Shown piece by piece: positions 9,600 through 19,358 of a stretch of DNA of 64,000 nucleotides (its first letter is position 1; the number at the start of each line of letters is the position of its first letter). The position numbers and the translations under genes were made by a program. The notes beneath the pieces were generated by a model, which was given only the letters and a program-made list of their open reading frames with translations, was not told where the DNA came from and made no database searches. Origin of the DNA: Paracoccaceae bacterium (GTDB taxonomy: Bacteria; Pseudomonadota; Alphaproteobacteria; Rhodobacterales; Rhodobacteraceae); the NCBI GenBank assembly GCA_014323785.1, contig JACONJ010000050.1, forward strand, positions 1 through 64,000. The letters run 5' to 3'.

Positions 9600-10631
9600 A
9601 TGCGCACTTATTACCGCCCCATCCCGATGGCCGATCCGGCCTTTGTGCCGGGTGCAAAGCCGCTGGCGGGCGGCTGGTGCCGTTTTACACATCTTGAGTG
9701 CCTGTCGCGCGAAAACCCGGCCAGAATCATCCCGATAGAGGCCGTGCCGCCCGATGTGTTGAAGCGGCTGACCGCCCCGCGCGCCCCCATTGCCGGGCTC
9801 AGTATGGACCGGCCCAGGATCATGGGGATTCTTAACCTGACGCCGGACAGTTTTTCTGATGGCGGTTGCTACAATTCGATGGATGCGGCGGTGCAGCGCG
9901 CCGATGAGATGTTGGGGCAGGGGGCCGATCTGTTGGATTTGGGTGGCGAATCAACCCGTCCCGGGGCCGTCGAGGTTGCCGTCGAGGTCGAAATTGAACG
10001 CACCGCGCCGATTATTGCAGCTTTGAAACACTCTGCGATTACCGCGCCGATCAGCATAGACACCCGCAAATCCCTGGTGGCTGAAGCCGCGCTGGTGGCC
10101 GGGGCAGACGTAATTAACGACATCTCCGGGCTGGCCTTTGACCCTGCTCTGGCTGACATGGCGGCGCGGACCGGGGCAATCTTGATCCTGATGCATTCCC
10201 GGGGCCTGCCGGCGACAATGCAGGATGATCCGTGCTATGATCACGTTTTGCTGGATGTTTATGATGCTTTGGCCGATTCCGTAGCCTTGGCCGAAGCCAC
10301 CGGCATCCCCCGCACCCGCATTATGGTTGACCCGGGCATCGGCTTCGGAAAGCGCGACCCGCACAATCTGGCATTGCTCCATCGCATCAGCCTGTTCCAT
10401 TCCCTGGGCTGCGCCATCCTGCTGGGCGTGTCCCGCAAGGGTATGATCGGGCGCTTGTCGGGGGCGGGGATGGGCATGGCCAGGGGGCCTGCATCGGCAA
10501 CGGTTGGCCTATGGGCCCTGGGCCAGGGGGTGCAGATGCTGCGGGTTCACGATATAGATATACACAGGCAGATGATTTCACTTTGGGGTGCCGCAAGCGG
10601 GACGAACAGGGGTAAAAAGGAACAGGCATGA
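9600..10631 (+). CDS. folP: Dihydropteroate synthase
   Basis: Condenses 6-hydroxymethyl-dihydropterin pyrophosphate with p-aminobenzoate to give dihydropteroate; it is the sulfonamide target. Both signature blocks are present: [15 protein letters not shown] (pABA/pterin loop) and [13 protein letters not shown], followed by [33 protein letters not shown] and the [10 protein letters not shown] block. At 343 residues it is longer than minimal DHPS because of an N-terminal extension of about 75 residues, as is common in Rhodobacterales. The start at 9600 follows an AGGGGGGG ribosome site. The TGA overlaps the glmM ATG by four bases, indicating coupling. Confidence 0.95.
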   Translation: MRTYYRPIPMADPAFVPGAKPLAGGWCRFTHLECLSRENPARIIPIEAVPPDVLKRLTAPRAPIAGLSMDRPRIMGILNLTPDSFSDGGCYNSMDAAVQRADEMLGQGADLLDLGGESTRPGAVEVAVEVEIERTAPIIAALKHSAITAPISIDTRKSLVAEAALVAGADVINDISGLAFDPALADMAARTGAILILMHSRGLPATMQDDPCYDHVLLDVYDALADSVALAEATGIPRTRIMVDPGIGFGKRDPHNLALLHRISLFHSLGCAILLGVSRKGMIGRLSGAGMGMARGPASATVGLWALGQGVQMLRVHDIDIHRQMISLWGAASGTNRGKKEQA

Positions 10632-11971
10632 CGCAAAAGTTGTTTGGCACCGATGGGGTGCGCGGCCGGGCAAACGGGTTTCCGATGACCGCTGAGATGG
10701 CACTGCGCCTGGGTGCCGCGGCCGGGCGTTTCTTTCGTCGTGACAGATCGCGTGTGCATCGTGTTGTGATCGGTAAGGATACGCGGTTGTCTGGCTATAT
10801 GATCGAAAATGCGCTGACAGCGGGGTTTACGTCCACTGGCATGAACGTGCTTCTGCTTGGCCCGGTGCCTACGCCTGCGGTGGGTTTGCTGACCCCGTCC
10901 ATGCGTGCCGATGTTGGGGCGATGATTTCGGCCAGCCACAATTCCGCCACCGATAACGGGATCAAGTTCTTTGGCCCGGACGGGTTCAAACTATCAGATG
11001 AGGCGGAGGCCGAGATCGAGGCACTGATCGCCTCGGATATCCAACTGGCGCAAGCCGAGAATATCGGCCGCGCGAAACGGATCGACGACGGGCGGTTCCG
11101 CTACCTTGAGCGGGTCAAGAATACTTTTCCTGCGGGCCATCGGCTGGACGGGTTGAAAGTGGTGATCGATTGCGCCAATGGGGCTGCCTATCGCGCCGCA
11201 CCCGAGGTGCTGTGGGAGTTGGGGGCCGATGTGATCAGCATCGGCGTGACCCCCGATGGCTTCAACATCAATGACGGTGTTGGCGCAACCGCGCCCTCGG
11301 CAGCAGCGGCGAAGGTCAAGGAAACGGGGGCCGATCTGGGCATTTGCCTTGATGGCGATGCCGACCGGGTGATGCTGATCGATGAGACCGGGGCAGTTAT
11401 CGATGGCGATCAGATCATGGCACTTTTTGCCAACCGCTGGGCGATAGAGGGACTGCTAAAGAACCAGGCCATTGTTGCCACGGTCATGTCCAACCTGGGG
11501 TTGGAACCGTACTTGGCCAAACGTGCGATCCGTCTGCACCGTACACCCGTGGGTGACCGCTATGTGGTAGAGGCGATGCGCACCCACGGCCTGAACCTGG
11601 GCGGCGAGCAGTCCGGCCATATCGTGATGACCGATTACGCCACCACGGGCGATGGGTTGATCGCCAGTTTGCAGTTTCTTGCCGAAATGGTGCGAATGGA
11701 CCGGCCAGCCAGCGCACTTGCACGCAATTTCGACCGGGTGCCGCAGCTTCTGAAGAATGTGCACTACGCCGATGGGCAAGCCCCCCTCGATCTGCCCGGT
11801 GTGCGGGCCGCCATCGCGGCGGGTGAGGCGAAGCTGAACGGTCACGGGCGGCTTTTGATCCGCGAATCCGGAACCGAGCCTGTGATCCGGGTAATGGCCG
11901 AGGCCGAGGATGAGGTGCTGATGGTCTCGGTTGTGGATGATATCGTCGGTGCCATGGACGCCGGGGTTTAA
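10628..11971 (+). CDS. glmM: Phosphoglucosamine mutase
   Basis: Converts glucosamine-6-phosphate to glucosamine-1-phosphate on the path to UDP-GlcNAc (peptidoglycan and LPS precursors). The 447-residue protein has the standard [13 protein letters not shown] start, the phosphoserine loop [17 protein letters not shown] (active-site Ser in SASHN), the metal loop DGDADRV and the C-terminal phosphate-binding [12 protein letters not shown]. Length is typical. It overlaps folP by four bases at its start. Its stop also overlaps the stop of the convergent guanine deaminase gene by four bases, leaving no room for a separate terminator between them. Confidence 0.97.
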   Translation: MTQKLFGTDGVRGRANGFPMTAEMALRLGAAAGRFFRRDRSRVHRVVIGKDTRLSGYMIENALTAGFTSTGMNVLLLGPVPTPAVGLLTPSMRADVGAMISASHNSATDNGIKFFGPDGFKLSDEAEAEIEALIASDIQLAQAENIGRAKRIDDGRFRYLERVKNTFPAGHRLDGLKVVIDCANGAAYRAAPEVLWELGADVISIGVTPDGFNINDGVGATAPSAAAAKVKETGADLGICLDGDADRVMLIDETGAVIDGDQIMALFANRWAIEGLLKNQAIVATVMSNLGLEPYLAKRAIRLHRTPVGDRYVVEAMRTHGLNLGGEQSGHIVMTDYATTGDGLIASLQFLAEMVRMDRPASALARNFDRVPQLLKNVHYADGQAPLDLPGVRAAIAAGEAKLNGHGRLLIRESGTEPVIRVMAEAEDEVLMVSVVDDIVGAMDAGV

Positions 11972-13335
11972 GCGTTTCTGGTCCCTGCGGTCCTGGCCCG
12001 CGCGAAATGTGCGGCCACATCTCTGGCCGCAACCGCGGGTTCCTCCCGGCGAATCTGGATTGGGCAACCCGCCACATAGACCTGCACAATGGCCCTGTCG
12101 TCGCCCATCATGATCGTGGGAAAGATCGCCTCCCAAATATCATTGGCACGTGCGGCCCGCTGCGCGATGGCAGGGGTAGAGGCGAGGTTAAGCACGACCA
12201 GGTCGGCCTCTAATCCCGGTGCCAGGCGACCAATCCTGTCCTCCAGCCACAGTGCCTGGGCAGACCCGCCCGTGGCCAGCCACAGCAATTCGGCCGGGTG
12301 CAGAGCATGGCCGCGCAACTGCCCGATCTCATAGGCCGCCGCCATGGTCCGCAGCATCGAGAAAGAGGAGCCGCCGCCAGTATCGGTAGCCAGCCCCACA
12401 CGCAGCCGCCGTGCAAGCCCCATATCGAACAGGCCCGAGCCGATGAATGTATTGGAGGTCGGGCAATGCACCAGCGAAGCACCGGTTTCCGTCAGACGCG
12501 CGATTTCGCGCGGTTCCAGGTGAATCGCATGGCCAAAGACCGCACTGGGGCCAAGCAATCCATGGGACTCATAGGTGTCCAGATAATCGCGTGCCTTAGG
12601 GAACAGGCTTTTGACCCAGGCAATCTCGTCCGTCTGTTCGCTTAGATGCGTTTGCATCAGGCAGTCAGGGTGATCCGCCCAAAGCGCACCAAGTGCAGCC
12701 AGCTGCCCGGGCGTCGATGTCGGCGAAAACCGCGGGGTTATGATACAGGACAGCCGGTCCACCCCATGCCATCGTTCCAGCAGCATCTTGCTGTCGTCAT
12801 AGGCTGATTGCGCGGTGTCACGCAGCGCGGCCGGCGCGTTCCTGTCCATGCAGGTTTTTCCCGCCAAGGCGCGAAGGCCGCGCCTTTGCGCCTCGACGAA
12901 AAAGGCCGTTACGCTGGCGGGATGGACCGTGCAGTAGCTGGCGACCGTGGTTGTCCCTGCCGCCAGGGTCAGATCAAAATAGCACCGCGCGATTTTGGCA
13001 GCATGGGCCGGGTCGCCAAACCGCATCTCTTCGGGGAAGGTGTAGATGTTCAGCCAGTCGATCAGCCGTTTCCCCCAAGAGGCGATGACCGCCGTCTGCG
13101 GGTAATGGGCGTGGGCATCGATAAAGCCCGGAAGGATCAGGTGCGCACCGTGGTCCGTGACGTGCGCCTCCGGATGCTTCGCGCGGAGCACTTCTGCCCG
13201 GCCCACCGCGTGGATATGCCCCGCCCGCAACAGGACGGCCCCGTGCACCTCATGCCAGGCGGCGTCTGCCCCAGCCTTGAACGGGTCGGCGTTGAAGGTA
13301 AGGGTTTGGCCCAGTAGCAGCGTGTCCCGGCTCAT
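11968..13335 (-). CDS. guaD: Guanine deaminase
   Basis: Amidohydrolase-superfamily enzyme turning guanine into xanthine plus ammonia. Metal-binding and catalytic blocks are visible in order: [13 protein letters not shown] (HxH), then [11 protein letters not shown], the VFGHAIHL histidine, [15 protein letters not shown] and [15 protein letters not shown] with the metal-binding Asp. The PTSN and DTGGG blocks are typical of guanine deaminase rather than other amidohydrolases. The start at 13335 gives 455 residues, close to the family norm; the open frame extends 58 codons further upstream but that part looks non-coding. It is convergent with glmM. Confidence 0.93.
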   Translation of the reverse strand: MSRDTLLLGQTLTFNADPFKAGADAAWHEVHGAVLLRAGHIHAVGRAEVLRAKHPEAHVTDHGAHLILPGFIDAHAHYPQTAVIASWGKRLIDWLNIYTFPEEMRFGDPAHAAKIARCYFDLTLAAGTTTVASYCTVHPASVTAFFVEAQRRGLRALAGKTCMDRNAPAALRDTAQSAYDDSKMLLERWHGVDRLSCIITPRFSPTSTPGQLAALGALWADHPDCLMQTHLSEQTDEIAWVKSLFPKARDYLDTYESHGLLGPSAVFGHAIHLEPREIARLTETGASLVHCPTSNTFIGSGLFDMGLARRLRVGLATDTGGGSSFSMLRTMAAAYEIGQLRGHALHPAELLWLATGGSAQALWLEDRIGRLAPGLEADLVVLNLASTPAIAQRAARANDIWEAIFPTIMMGDDRAIVQVYVAGCPIQIRREEPAVAARDVAAHFARARTAGTRNA

Positions 13336-13431
13336 GCGTGGCCCATCCGTGGTTCTGCTTCTTCTGTTCGGGTGTCCTAGCGGTCCGGCACAAGATATGT
13401 TAGCAAAAACTGCAGCCTGGGCGAGGTGCTG

Positions 13432-14150
13432 AATGGCCGAAGGTGCTAACAATATCCCCTGGAATGAGAAAGACAGATACGCGCTGGACGACTCTTGCTT
13501 CGCGGTCAAGTGCGGCGGGCTGTCGCGGCCGAAAATCCGGCGACTATCAATGCACTGATGAAGCCACTACACTCGGCCGATATCGCCGACATGCTAGAGC
13601 AGATTCCGGGGCGGAGCGCGAGATGCTTCTGATCTCTGGTCGGCCGGGATCGATGGCGAGGTTCTGTCGGAACTGGATGGGATTATGCGCAAGGATGTGA
13701 TCGCAGCTGTGCCCAAGGGTCTATTGGCTGATGCTGTGCGCAAGTTGGACAGCGACGATCTCGTTGATCCGGTCGAGAATCTGGAGGAACACCAGCAAGA
13801 GGCGATCTTGGACATCCTCAATAATGCTGACAGGGTCGCCATTGAGAAGGCACTGGGCTTTCCTGATAAGTCTGTCAGGCGGCTGATGCGACGATCGACT
13901 ATTTGCGGCATCACAAACCGGACCTGCCCGAGAAATTCTACCACGTCATGCTGGTCGATCCCCGGATGAAACCCACGGGCTATGTGGCCTTGGGGCGGCT
14001 TCTCTGGACCCCGCGCGAGGAGGCACTGATCAGGATCACCCTGGCATTACCCGGCCCTGGCCTCGGGGGCCTTCGTTACCACAGTGACGGATGTGGTTGG
14101 CTTCCTCGCATTCCTGGGACTGGCCGTGGCTGCTCTGTCTTGGCGTCGCG
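13432..14150 (+). pseudogene. mgtE: Magnesium transporter MgtE, decayed and internally deleted
   Basis: Pieces of one MgtE protein appear in the right order but in changing frames. The start is MAEGANNIPWNEKDRYALDD at 13432. Next comes the MgtE N-domain (NALMKPLHSADIADMLEQIP, then RKDVIAAVPKGLLADAV and DDLVDPVENLEEHQQEAIL). Part of the CBS region follows (DLPEKFYHVMLVDPRMKP, TGYVALGRLLWTPREEAL). The sequence then jumps to the last membrane helix (ASGAFVTTVTDVVGFLAFLG) and a stop near 14150. At least three frame changes occur. The second CBS domain and most of the Mg2+ channel are gone, so no functional transporter can be made. Confidence 0.85.
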
Positions 14151-14162
14151 GCTGTTGTGGGA

Positions 14163-16238
14163 TCAGCCTGGGATGTTCAGGGTGATGTTTCGCCCGTTCT
14201 TTACATATTGCAGGCTGTCTTCGCCAATCACGGCGACCTGTCCGCCATCAATGTGGTCACCCACACGGACAGGGACGAACTCGCCCGAGGGCAGGCGTAA
14301 CAAAGCACGGCGGTCCGAGGGTGTATTAATCACGCCGACGAGGTTCACACGGCGCAAGTTGAGCGTGGTGTGCCGGGTCGCTGCGCGGCTGACCGTGGCA
14401 TTGGAGGGGATGGAGGGCTGAGCAACCGCCGGAGCGTCGCCTGAACCAGCACCGGGTGCGCTCGCGGTCGCGTGCGCGACGATCCGGGTGAAACCGGATG
14501 GTCGTACACGCGGCACGTGGGAAGAGTCGACGGCCATGAAACTAACCTCTGCCACGGCTGTGCCACCTGAAGCGGCGGCATCGAAACCGGCCCCAAGGGG
14601 TGTGTCGTTGTCTGCACCGTCGGCGGTTTCGCCCGTGGCCCATGCAGCCAAGGCAAGGCGCTGGACAGAGGGTGGCCGGATCGTGGGCCGGCGGCTGGCA
14701 TGTTCAGCCATCGTAAACCCGTCCGGAAGCTGCCGCTGCTCATCCATATTCTCTGGCCGCAGCACTGGCTCGGCCACGATTTCAGCCATCGTGATCCCGT
14801 CCGGAAACTGCCGCCGCTGGTGCTCATCCATACTCTCTGGCCACAGCACTGGCTCGGCCACGATAGGGGTATTCCTGGCAGCATCATCGTGCACCTCGGC
14901 CTGGTCTGCCGCGCCTCCTTCGTACGGGGCCGACGGAACCGGAGGCGAATCATGGAAAACGCGGGCCTCATCGGGCTCGGGCGTGGAGGCCATCCCGAAA
15001 GGCGGAGGAGGCACTTGATGCTGCAGCGAGGCCAGGGGATGCGCACCCTCATCAATGGCGGCGATGCGGATGTTATCTTCCTCAATATCAGGGGCCACAG
15101 AGGCCAGATGCTCTGACGGGTATTGCCAGAACTCGCCAGCGGTATATTCCGCCTCGGCCTGCTCTGGCGAAGGGAGGGGGCGTTCGGGATCAACGGCGTG
15201 GATATCTGGCAGGGTGGTAGCCACCTTGGGCGGGTCTGGCCGCACTTCCGGGGCGGGTGCGGCTGCTACGGGCCCCGGCCGGGCGAGGGAATCCCATTCC
15301 GGTTCGGACAGCACGGGCGCGCCCCCTGGTACGGTGGTGATCTCGACGTCCGGGGATTCGCGGTCAAGCCAGCGTGTAACGGTACCACTGTCCGGCAGGA
15401 ACAGCGCGGCCCAAATTGCAATCATGGTCAGGATCAGAATCAGGATCAAGGTAACAATCAGACCAATCCTGAACGATGGGCTGGTGCCGGCTGACGCCCG
15501 CTTTGTCGGAATACCGCTTATGACGGGCAAATCCGCGGCGGGAACCCCTGCTGTCAAATCCGCCGGCACCCGGCCCTGGTCTGCGCTGCCCACCCGGGAC
15601 GCATCGTGATCGGGCGTTGCGGCCTTATTCGCCGCTTCCGCGTCATCAATGCCTTTGGTGCTGACTTCATCGGGTACCACCTCAATCAGCGGCCGGGTAT
15701 CGGGTTCCGGCGCGGTCCAGGTGTCGGGGCCAAAGGTAATCCCGGTCTCTGGCAGGTGTATATCCCCTGCCTCTCCTGCCAATTGAAACAATGGAACGCC
15801 GGGGAATGTCTGCACCGGAGGGGCGGCGGCAAGGCCGACACCATTGAACCCGGCATTGCGGGCAAACGCTTCAGCTTCATCCAGGGTTTCGCGCGCAACC
15901 GCGGCCAGGGCGATGCGCCCACCTCCAAGATCGCGCCAGTCCCAGGCAAGGTCTTCGACCGCGTAGGGGGTCAAACCTTCCAGCCGGATCGGAATTCCAG
16001 AGGACTCCGCGACATCGGCCAATTCCGTGTAGAGAATCTGATCATCGGGCAGGATCAGGAGCGTTTCAAAGTTCACACCACCGCGCACCTCACCGGCTTC
16101 GCGCAACTTTGCCAGCGCCCTGGACAGGTCCGGCACATCCAGAGCCGTATTGCCAATCAGTGCCCAATGGCCCGCGTCCTGACGGTGGGCCAGGGCAATG
16201 CCGTCCGGCGACAGGAACAGCGCGAAGGCAACCGTCAT
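14163..16238 (-). CDS. Membrane protein with PilM/GspL-like N-terminus and PilP-like C-terminus
   Basis: A 691-residue protein I recognise only by architecture. Residues about 1-165 resemble the actin-like cytoplasmic fold of type IV pilus/type II secretion proteins (PDLSRALAKLREAG, TELADVAESSGIP, YAVEDLAWDWRDL). One membrane helix follows at about 255-280 (IGLIVTLILILILTMIAIWA), then a long low-complexity periplasmic stretch rich in Pro, Glu and Ala. The C-terminal domain (about 615-691) resembles PilP: RRVNLVGVINTPSDRRALLR, LPSGEFVPVRVGDHIDGGQV. The linker holds an imperfect duplication of about 27 residues (nt 14703-14862). No other pilus gene is nearby, so a role in an envelope-spanning apparatus is inference. 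Confidence 0.6.
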   Translation of the reverse strand: MTVAFALFLSPDGIALAHRQDAGHWALIGNTALDVPDLSRALAKLREAGEVRGGVNFETLLILPDDQILYTELADVAESSGIPIRLEGLTPYAVEDLAWDWRDLGGGRIALAAVARETLDEAEAFARNAGFNGVGLAAAPPVQTFPGVPLFQLAGEAGDIHLPETGITFGPDTWTAPEPDTRPLIEVVPDEVSTKGIDDAEAANKAATPDHDASRVGSADQGRVPADLTAGVPAADLPVISGIPTKRASAGTSPSFRIGLIVTLILILILTMIAIWAALFLPDSGTVTRWLDRESPDVEITTVPGGAPVLSEPEWDSLARPGPVAAAPAPEVRPDPPKVATTLPDIHAVDPERPLPSPEQAEAEYTAGEFWQYPSEHLASVAPDIEEDNIRIAAIDEGAHPLASLQHQVPPPPFGMASTPEPDEARVFHDSPPVPSAPYEGGAADQAEVHDDAARNTPIVAEPVLWPESMDEHQRRQFPDGITMAEIVAEPVLRPENMDEQRQLPDGFTMAEHASRRPTIRPPSVQRLALAAWATGETADGADNDTPLGAGFDAAASGGTAVAEVSFMAVDSSHVPRVRPSGFTRIVAHATASAPGAGSGDAPAVAQPSIPSNATVSRAATRHTTLNLRRVNLVGVINTPSDRRALLRLPSGEFVPVRVGDHIDGGQVAVIGEDSLQYVKNGRNITLNIPG

Positions 16239-16379
16239 CCGTTTCCCCAGTTCATCCTATGCCCAAAGTTGGCACGGGGGCTTTCCTCCGATACCGCATG
16301 TTCGTATGGCAAGATCGCACCCCGGACCAGTCCGCCCTATTCCGCATTCAAGGGGCAGGGGCGGGAATTCGCGGAAATG

Positions 16380-17672
16380 TTAGCCGACTGCAGCGTTCAG
16401 GGCCTTGTCCAGATCGGCAATCAGGTCATCGGCATCCTCGATCCCAATCGACACCCGCACCACATTCGGCGCGGCACCTGCGGCTTCTTGCTGTTCGGGT
16501 GTCAACTGCCGGTGCGTGGTGGAAGCCGAATGGATGATCAGGCTGCGCGTATCGCCCAGGTTGGCCACATGGCTGAAGATTTCCAGGTGATTGACCAGCT
16601 GCACGCAGGCCTCATATCCGCCTTTGACCGCAAAGGTGAACAGTGCGCCTGCGCCCTTCGGGCAGACCTTGGCCACACGGTCGAAATAGGGTGAGGAAGC
16701 AAGCCCGGCATAGGTCACAGAATCAACCCGCGGGTCGGCCTCCAGCCATTTGGCGATCTTCACCGCATTCTCCACGTGGCGTTCCATTCGAAGGCTCAGG
16801 GTTTCAATTCCCATCAGTGTGTAATGGGTGGCCTGCGGATTCATCGTCATGCCCAAATCGCGCAATCCAATGGCGATCCCGTGAAAGGTGTAGGCAAGTG
16901 GGCCAAAGGTCTCGTGGAATTTCAATCCGTGATAGGCGGGTTCAGGTGCGCTGAGCGAAGGGAATACGCCGGACGCGGACCAGTCGAAGGTGCCCGAGTC
17001 AATCACACAGCCGCCGGTGACAGTCCCGTTGCCGGTCAGATATTTCGTGGTCGAATGCACTACCAGCGTGGCACCGTGCTCAATCGGACGGCAGAGATAG
17101 GGCGTGGCCGAAGTGTTATCGACAATTAAGGGCAAACCTGAGGCGTCTGCCACATCAGCCACCGCGCGCAAATCGGTGATGTAGCCGCCAGGGTTGGCAA
17201 TCGACTCGCAGAAGATGGCGCGCGTATTATCATCAATTGCCGCCTTGACCGCGTCCAGGTCGTCGAAATCGACGAAGGTCGCGGACCAGCCGAAGCGCTT
17301 AATGGTCTGGCTGAACTGCGTGACCGTCCCGCCGTAAAGCCGGGTCGAGACAACGACGTTCCTGCCTGGCCCCATGAGCGGGAAAAGTGCCATGATTTGC
17401 GCCGCATGGCCCGAGGAGCAGCACACGGCCCCAACGCCGCCCTCCAGCGTGGCCAGCCGCTCTTGCAGAACGGCAACCGTGGGGTTTGTCAGGCGCGAGT
17501 AGATGAAGCCAACCTCTTGCAGGTTGAACAGTGCCGCGGCGTGCTCGGCATCACGAAAAACATAGGCTGTTGTCTGATAGATCGGTGTTTGCCGGGCACC
17601 GGTGGCCGGGTCGGGCCGGGCACCCGCGTGGATTTGCAACGTGTCAAAGCCGTAGCTCGGTCCGTCGGTCAT
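16380..17672 (-). CDS. metY: O-acetylhomoserine sulfhydrylase (aminocarboxypropyltransferase)
   Basis: PLP enzyme of the Cys/Met metabolism family, forming homocysteine from O-acetylhomoserine and sulfide. It begins FDTLQIHAGARPDPATGARQ, then has PIYQTTAYVFRDAEHAAALF and the phosphate-binding SRLTNPTVAVLQERLATLEG. VVSTRLYGGTVTQFSQT and VDNTSATPYLCRPIEHGA follow, and the PLP lysine sits in VVHSTTKYLTGNG. Length (430) is normal for MetY and longer than cystathionine synthases/lyases, which supports the call. No recognisable SAM riboswitch was seen upstream. The gene is transcribed alone on the minus strand. Confidence 0.94.
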   Translation of the reverse strand: MTDGPSYGFDTLQIHAGARPDPATGARQTPIYQTTAYVFRDAEHAAALFNLQEVGFIYSRLTNPTVAVLQERLATLEGGVGAVCCSSGHAAQIMALFPLMGPGRNVVVSTRLYGGTVTQFSQTIKRFGWSATFVDFDDLDAVKAAIDDNTRAIFCESIANPGGYITDLRAVADVADASGLPLIVDNTSATPYLCRPIEHGATLVVHSTTKYLTGNGTVTGGCVIDSGTFDWSASGVFPSLSAPEPAYHGLKFHETFGPLAYTFHGIAIGLRDLGMTMNPQATHYTLMGIETLSLRMERHVENAVKIAKWLEADPRVDSVTYAGLASSPYFDRVAKVCPKGAGALFTFAVKGGYEACVQLVNHLEIFSHVANLGDTRSLIIHSASTTHRQLTPEQQEAAGAAPNVVRVSIGIEDADDLIADLDKALNAAVG

Positions 17673-17934
17673 GGCCTTTTACCTCTTATCTTGTGCCAAA
17701 GTGCTGCCGCGCAACATAGACCATGCGGCCAAGCCAAGCAATCGCGATATCCGGGGCAAGACTGCCTGGTATCGATCTGTGCGCCATCCGGACTGGCCGA
17801 TCAGTTGGCAAAGGCTTGCCAGAACCACCGTTCTACGGCACTGTCGTCGCCATGCTAAGGTGGTGGGGCTGTTATGGCCTTGCCAGCCAAAAAGGGCAAT
17901 TCCGCCCTGACAACACTGGACTAAGGATCGGACC

Positions 17935-18298
17935 ATGAAACTGAAACTTACCCCCCCCCCTTCTCCTGTTGGCAATTTTTGCCTTGGCAGTAAGCGGCTG
18001 TGCTAAGCGGGCGGGAGATATTCAACCCATTTCTGCCGGAGGTGTCTACGACAGCGTTTCCTGTGAACAGGCTGCAAACCTCTACAATGGAGAACTCGCG
18101 AAAGTTCCCTCGTTGGTAGATTCACAGCGGCGAACAGCCAATGGGGATAGTTGGGGTGTCTTCCTGTTGGGAATCCCCGTGTCTTCCCTTGCAGGAGGGG
18201 ACCGTGAGGGTGAAATTGCGACGGTGAAAGGCCGCCTCGACGCCTTGGGGGCTCGCCTGCGGGAGTGTAATATCCCATACACCCCGCCCTCCTGGTGA
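17935..18298 (+). pseudogene. Small lipoprotein gene, out of frame at a C10 run
   Basis: The ATG at 17935 starts MKLKLT and enters a run of ten C (17951-17960). Read as written, the frame ends soon after. With nine C the same start gives MKLKLTPPLLLLAIFALAVSGC, a complete lipoprotein signal peptide with an AVSGC lipobox. It continues in frame through AKRAGDIQPISAGGVYDSVS to the stop at 18298, 120 residues in all. The mature part is like short alphaproteobacterial lipoproteins of unknown function. A TTG at 17969 could start an unexported product but makes little sense biologically. Whether the extra C is real (phase variation or decay) or a sequencing artefact cannot be told here. NDUFA12 follows. 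Confidence 0.7.
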
Positions 18299-18390
18299 AA
18301 TCCTGGGCAGGGCCACACACACTGGCCCTGCCGCCTTGGCCGGAATCAGCGCGGTGCGGCGGCAGGCCCCCACCCATTCGGAGATTGGCA

Positions 18391-18771
18391 ATGCTGATTT
18401 TTCTCAAACGCCTTGTAACCTGGTGGAATGGCCAGACCCTTGGCACACAGCTTTATACTTGGCGCAAGGGCATGAAGGTGGGCGAGGATGCGGCCGGGAA
18501 TGCCTTCTATCAATCGCGTGACGGCAAACGCCGTTGGGTGATTTTCAACGGAGAGGCCGAAGCAAGCAGGGTGAGCCCCGATTGGCATGGCTGGCTGCAC
18601 CACACCTGGGACACACCGCCAAGCGAACAGCCGATTCCGCGTAAAGCGTGGGAGAAGCCGCATCAGCCGAACCTGACCGGCACAGCCAGTGCCTATGCGC
18701 CTGCTGGTTCGCTCCGCCGCGCGATCCGGAAAGAAGAGCGGCGCGATTATGAGGCTTGGATCCCGGAGTGA
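18391..18771 (+). CDS. NADH:ubiquinone oxidoreductase accessory subunit, NDUFA12 family
   Basis: Alphaproteobacterial homologue of mitochondrial complex I subunit B17.2/NDUFA12, an accessory subunit at the matrix-arm side needed for assembly or stability rather than catalysis. The 126-residue protein has the family pattern [20 protein letters not shown], then [40 protein letters not shown] and HTWDTPPSE. The start at 18391 matches the family N-terminus; in-frame codons upstream look non-coding. It is followed by mlaD, an order I recall from Rhodobacterales. Confidence 0.93.
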   Translation: MLIFLKRLVTWWNGQTLGTQLYTWRKGMKVGEDAAGNAFYQSRDGKRRWVIFNGEAEASRVSPDWHGWLHHTWDTPPSEQPIPRKAWEKPHQPNLTGTASAYAPAGSLRRAIRKEERRDYEAWIPE

Positions 18772-18848
18772 CGGACAAAACCGGCCAACCCGAAAGCGGC
18801 TGAGTGCAGCAGAAACGGACCCGATAAACCGGGCAAGGAGGGCGGAGC

Positions 18849-19307
18849 ATGGCATCCGAACATACCTCGACAGAGATTGCCATGGGCGGTGCGGTTCTTG
18901 CCGCGGCTGTCGGCTTTTTTATCTACGCTGCCCAAATCACCGGGTCTGGGGGCGATCCCGGCGGTTATGAGTTGACTGCGTCCTTCCGTTCGGCCGAGGG
19001 GATTTCCATCGGCACCGATGTGCGCCTTGCCGGGGTGCGCGTGGGCTCGGTCACAGGCCTGACGCTGAATAAGACAACCTTTCGCGCTGATGCCACGTTC
19101 AGCGTGATCGACGGTGTCGATATCCCTGATGACAGCGCGATTTCGATTGCCTCTGAGGGACTGCTGGGCGGAGCGTTCGTAGAGATAGTACCAGGAGGAT
19201 CCCCGTTTGTTCTTGAACCAGGGGGGGAGATCATCGATACCCAGGGTTCGGTCAGCCTGATCACACTTCTCCTGCGCTATGTCGGCGGAGATGGGCGGGC
19301 CGAATAA
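18849..19307 (+). CDS. mlaD: Lipid transport protein MlaD (MCE domain)
   Basis: Periplasmic, membrane-anchored MCE-domain component of the Mla system that moves phospholipids between outer and inner membranes. An N-terminal helix (residues about 11-27, AMGGAVLAAAVGFFIYAAQI) is followed by one MCE domain: YELTASFRSAEGISIGTDVR, LAGVRVGSVTGLTL, ISIASEGLLGGAFVEIVPGG, and a C-terminal tail SLITLLLRYVGG. Length 152 is typical. The other Mla subunits are not in the window. In relatives I recall a DUF2155 gene between mlaD and aat; here only 51 bp separate the two stops, so that gene is absent. Confidence 0.92.
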   Translation: MASEHTSTEIAMGGAVLAAAVGFFIYAAQITGSGGDPGGYELTASFRSAEGISIGTDVRLAGVRVGSVTGLTLNKTTFRADATFSVIDGVDIPDDSAISIASEGLLGGAFVEIVPGGSPFVLEPGGEIIDTQGSVSLITLLLRYVGGDGRAE

Positions 19308-19358
19308 TAAGGCCGGCAGGGGAAGCATGGCCCTTGCCCGGCGGGTGGATGGCCACCT

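Noticed and set aside
17673-17760. Possible SAM riboswitch upstream of metY
   Set aside because: The leader has an AAGATAAGAGG-like ribosome region but not the conserved cores of SAM-II or SAM/SAH riboswitches that I can recall.
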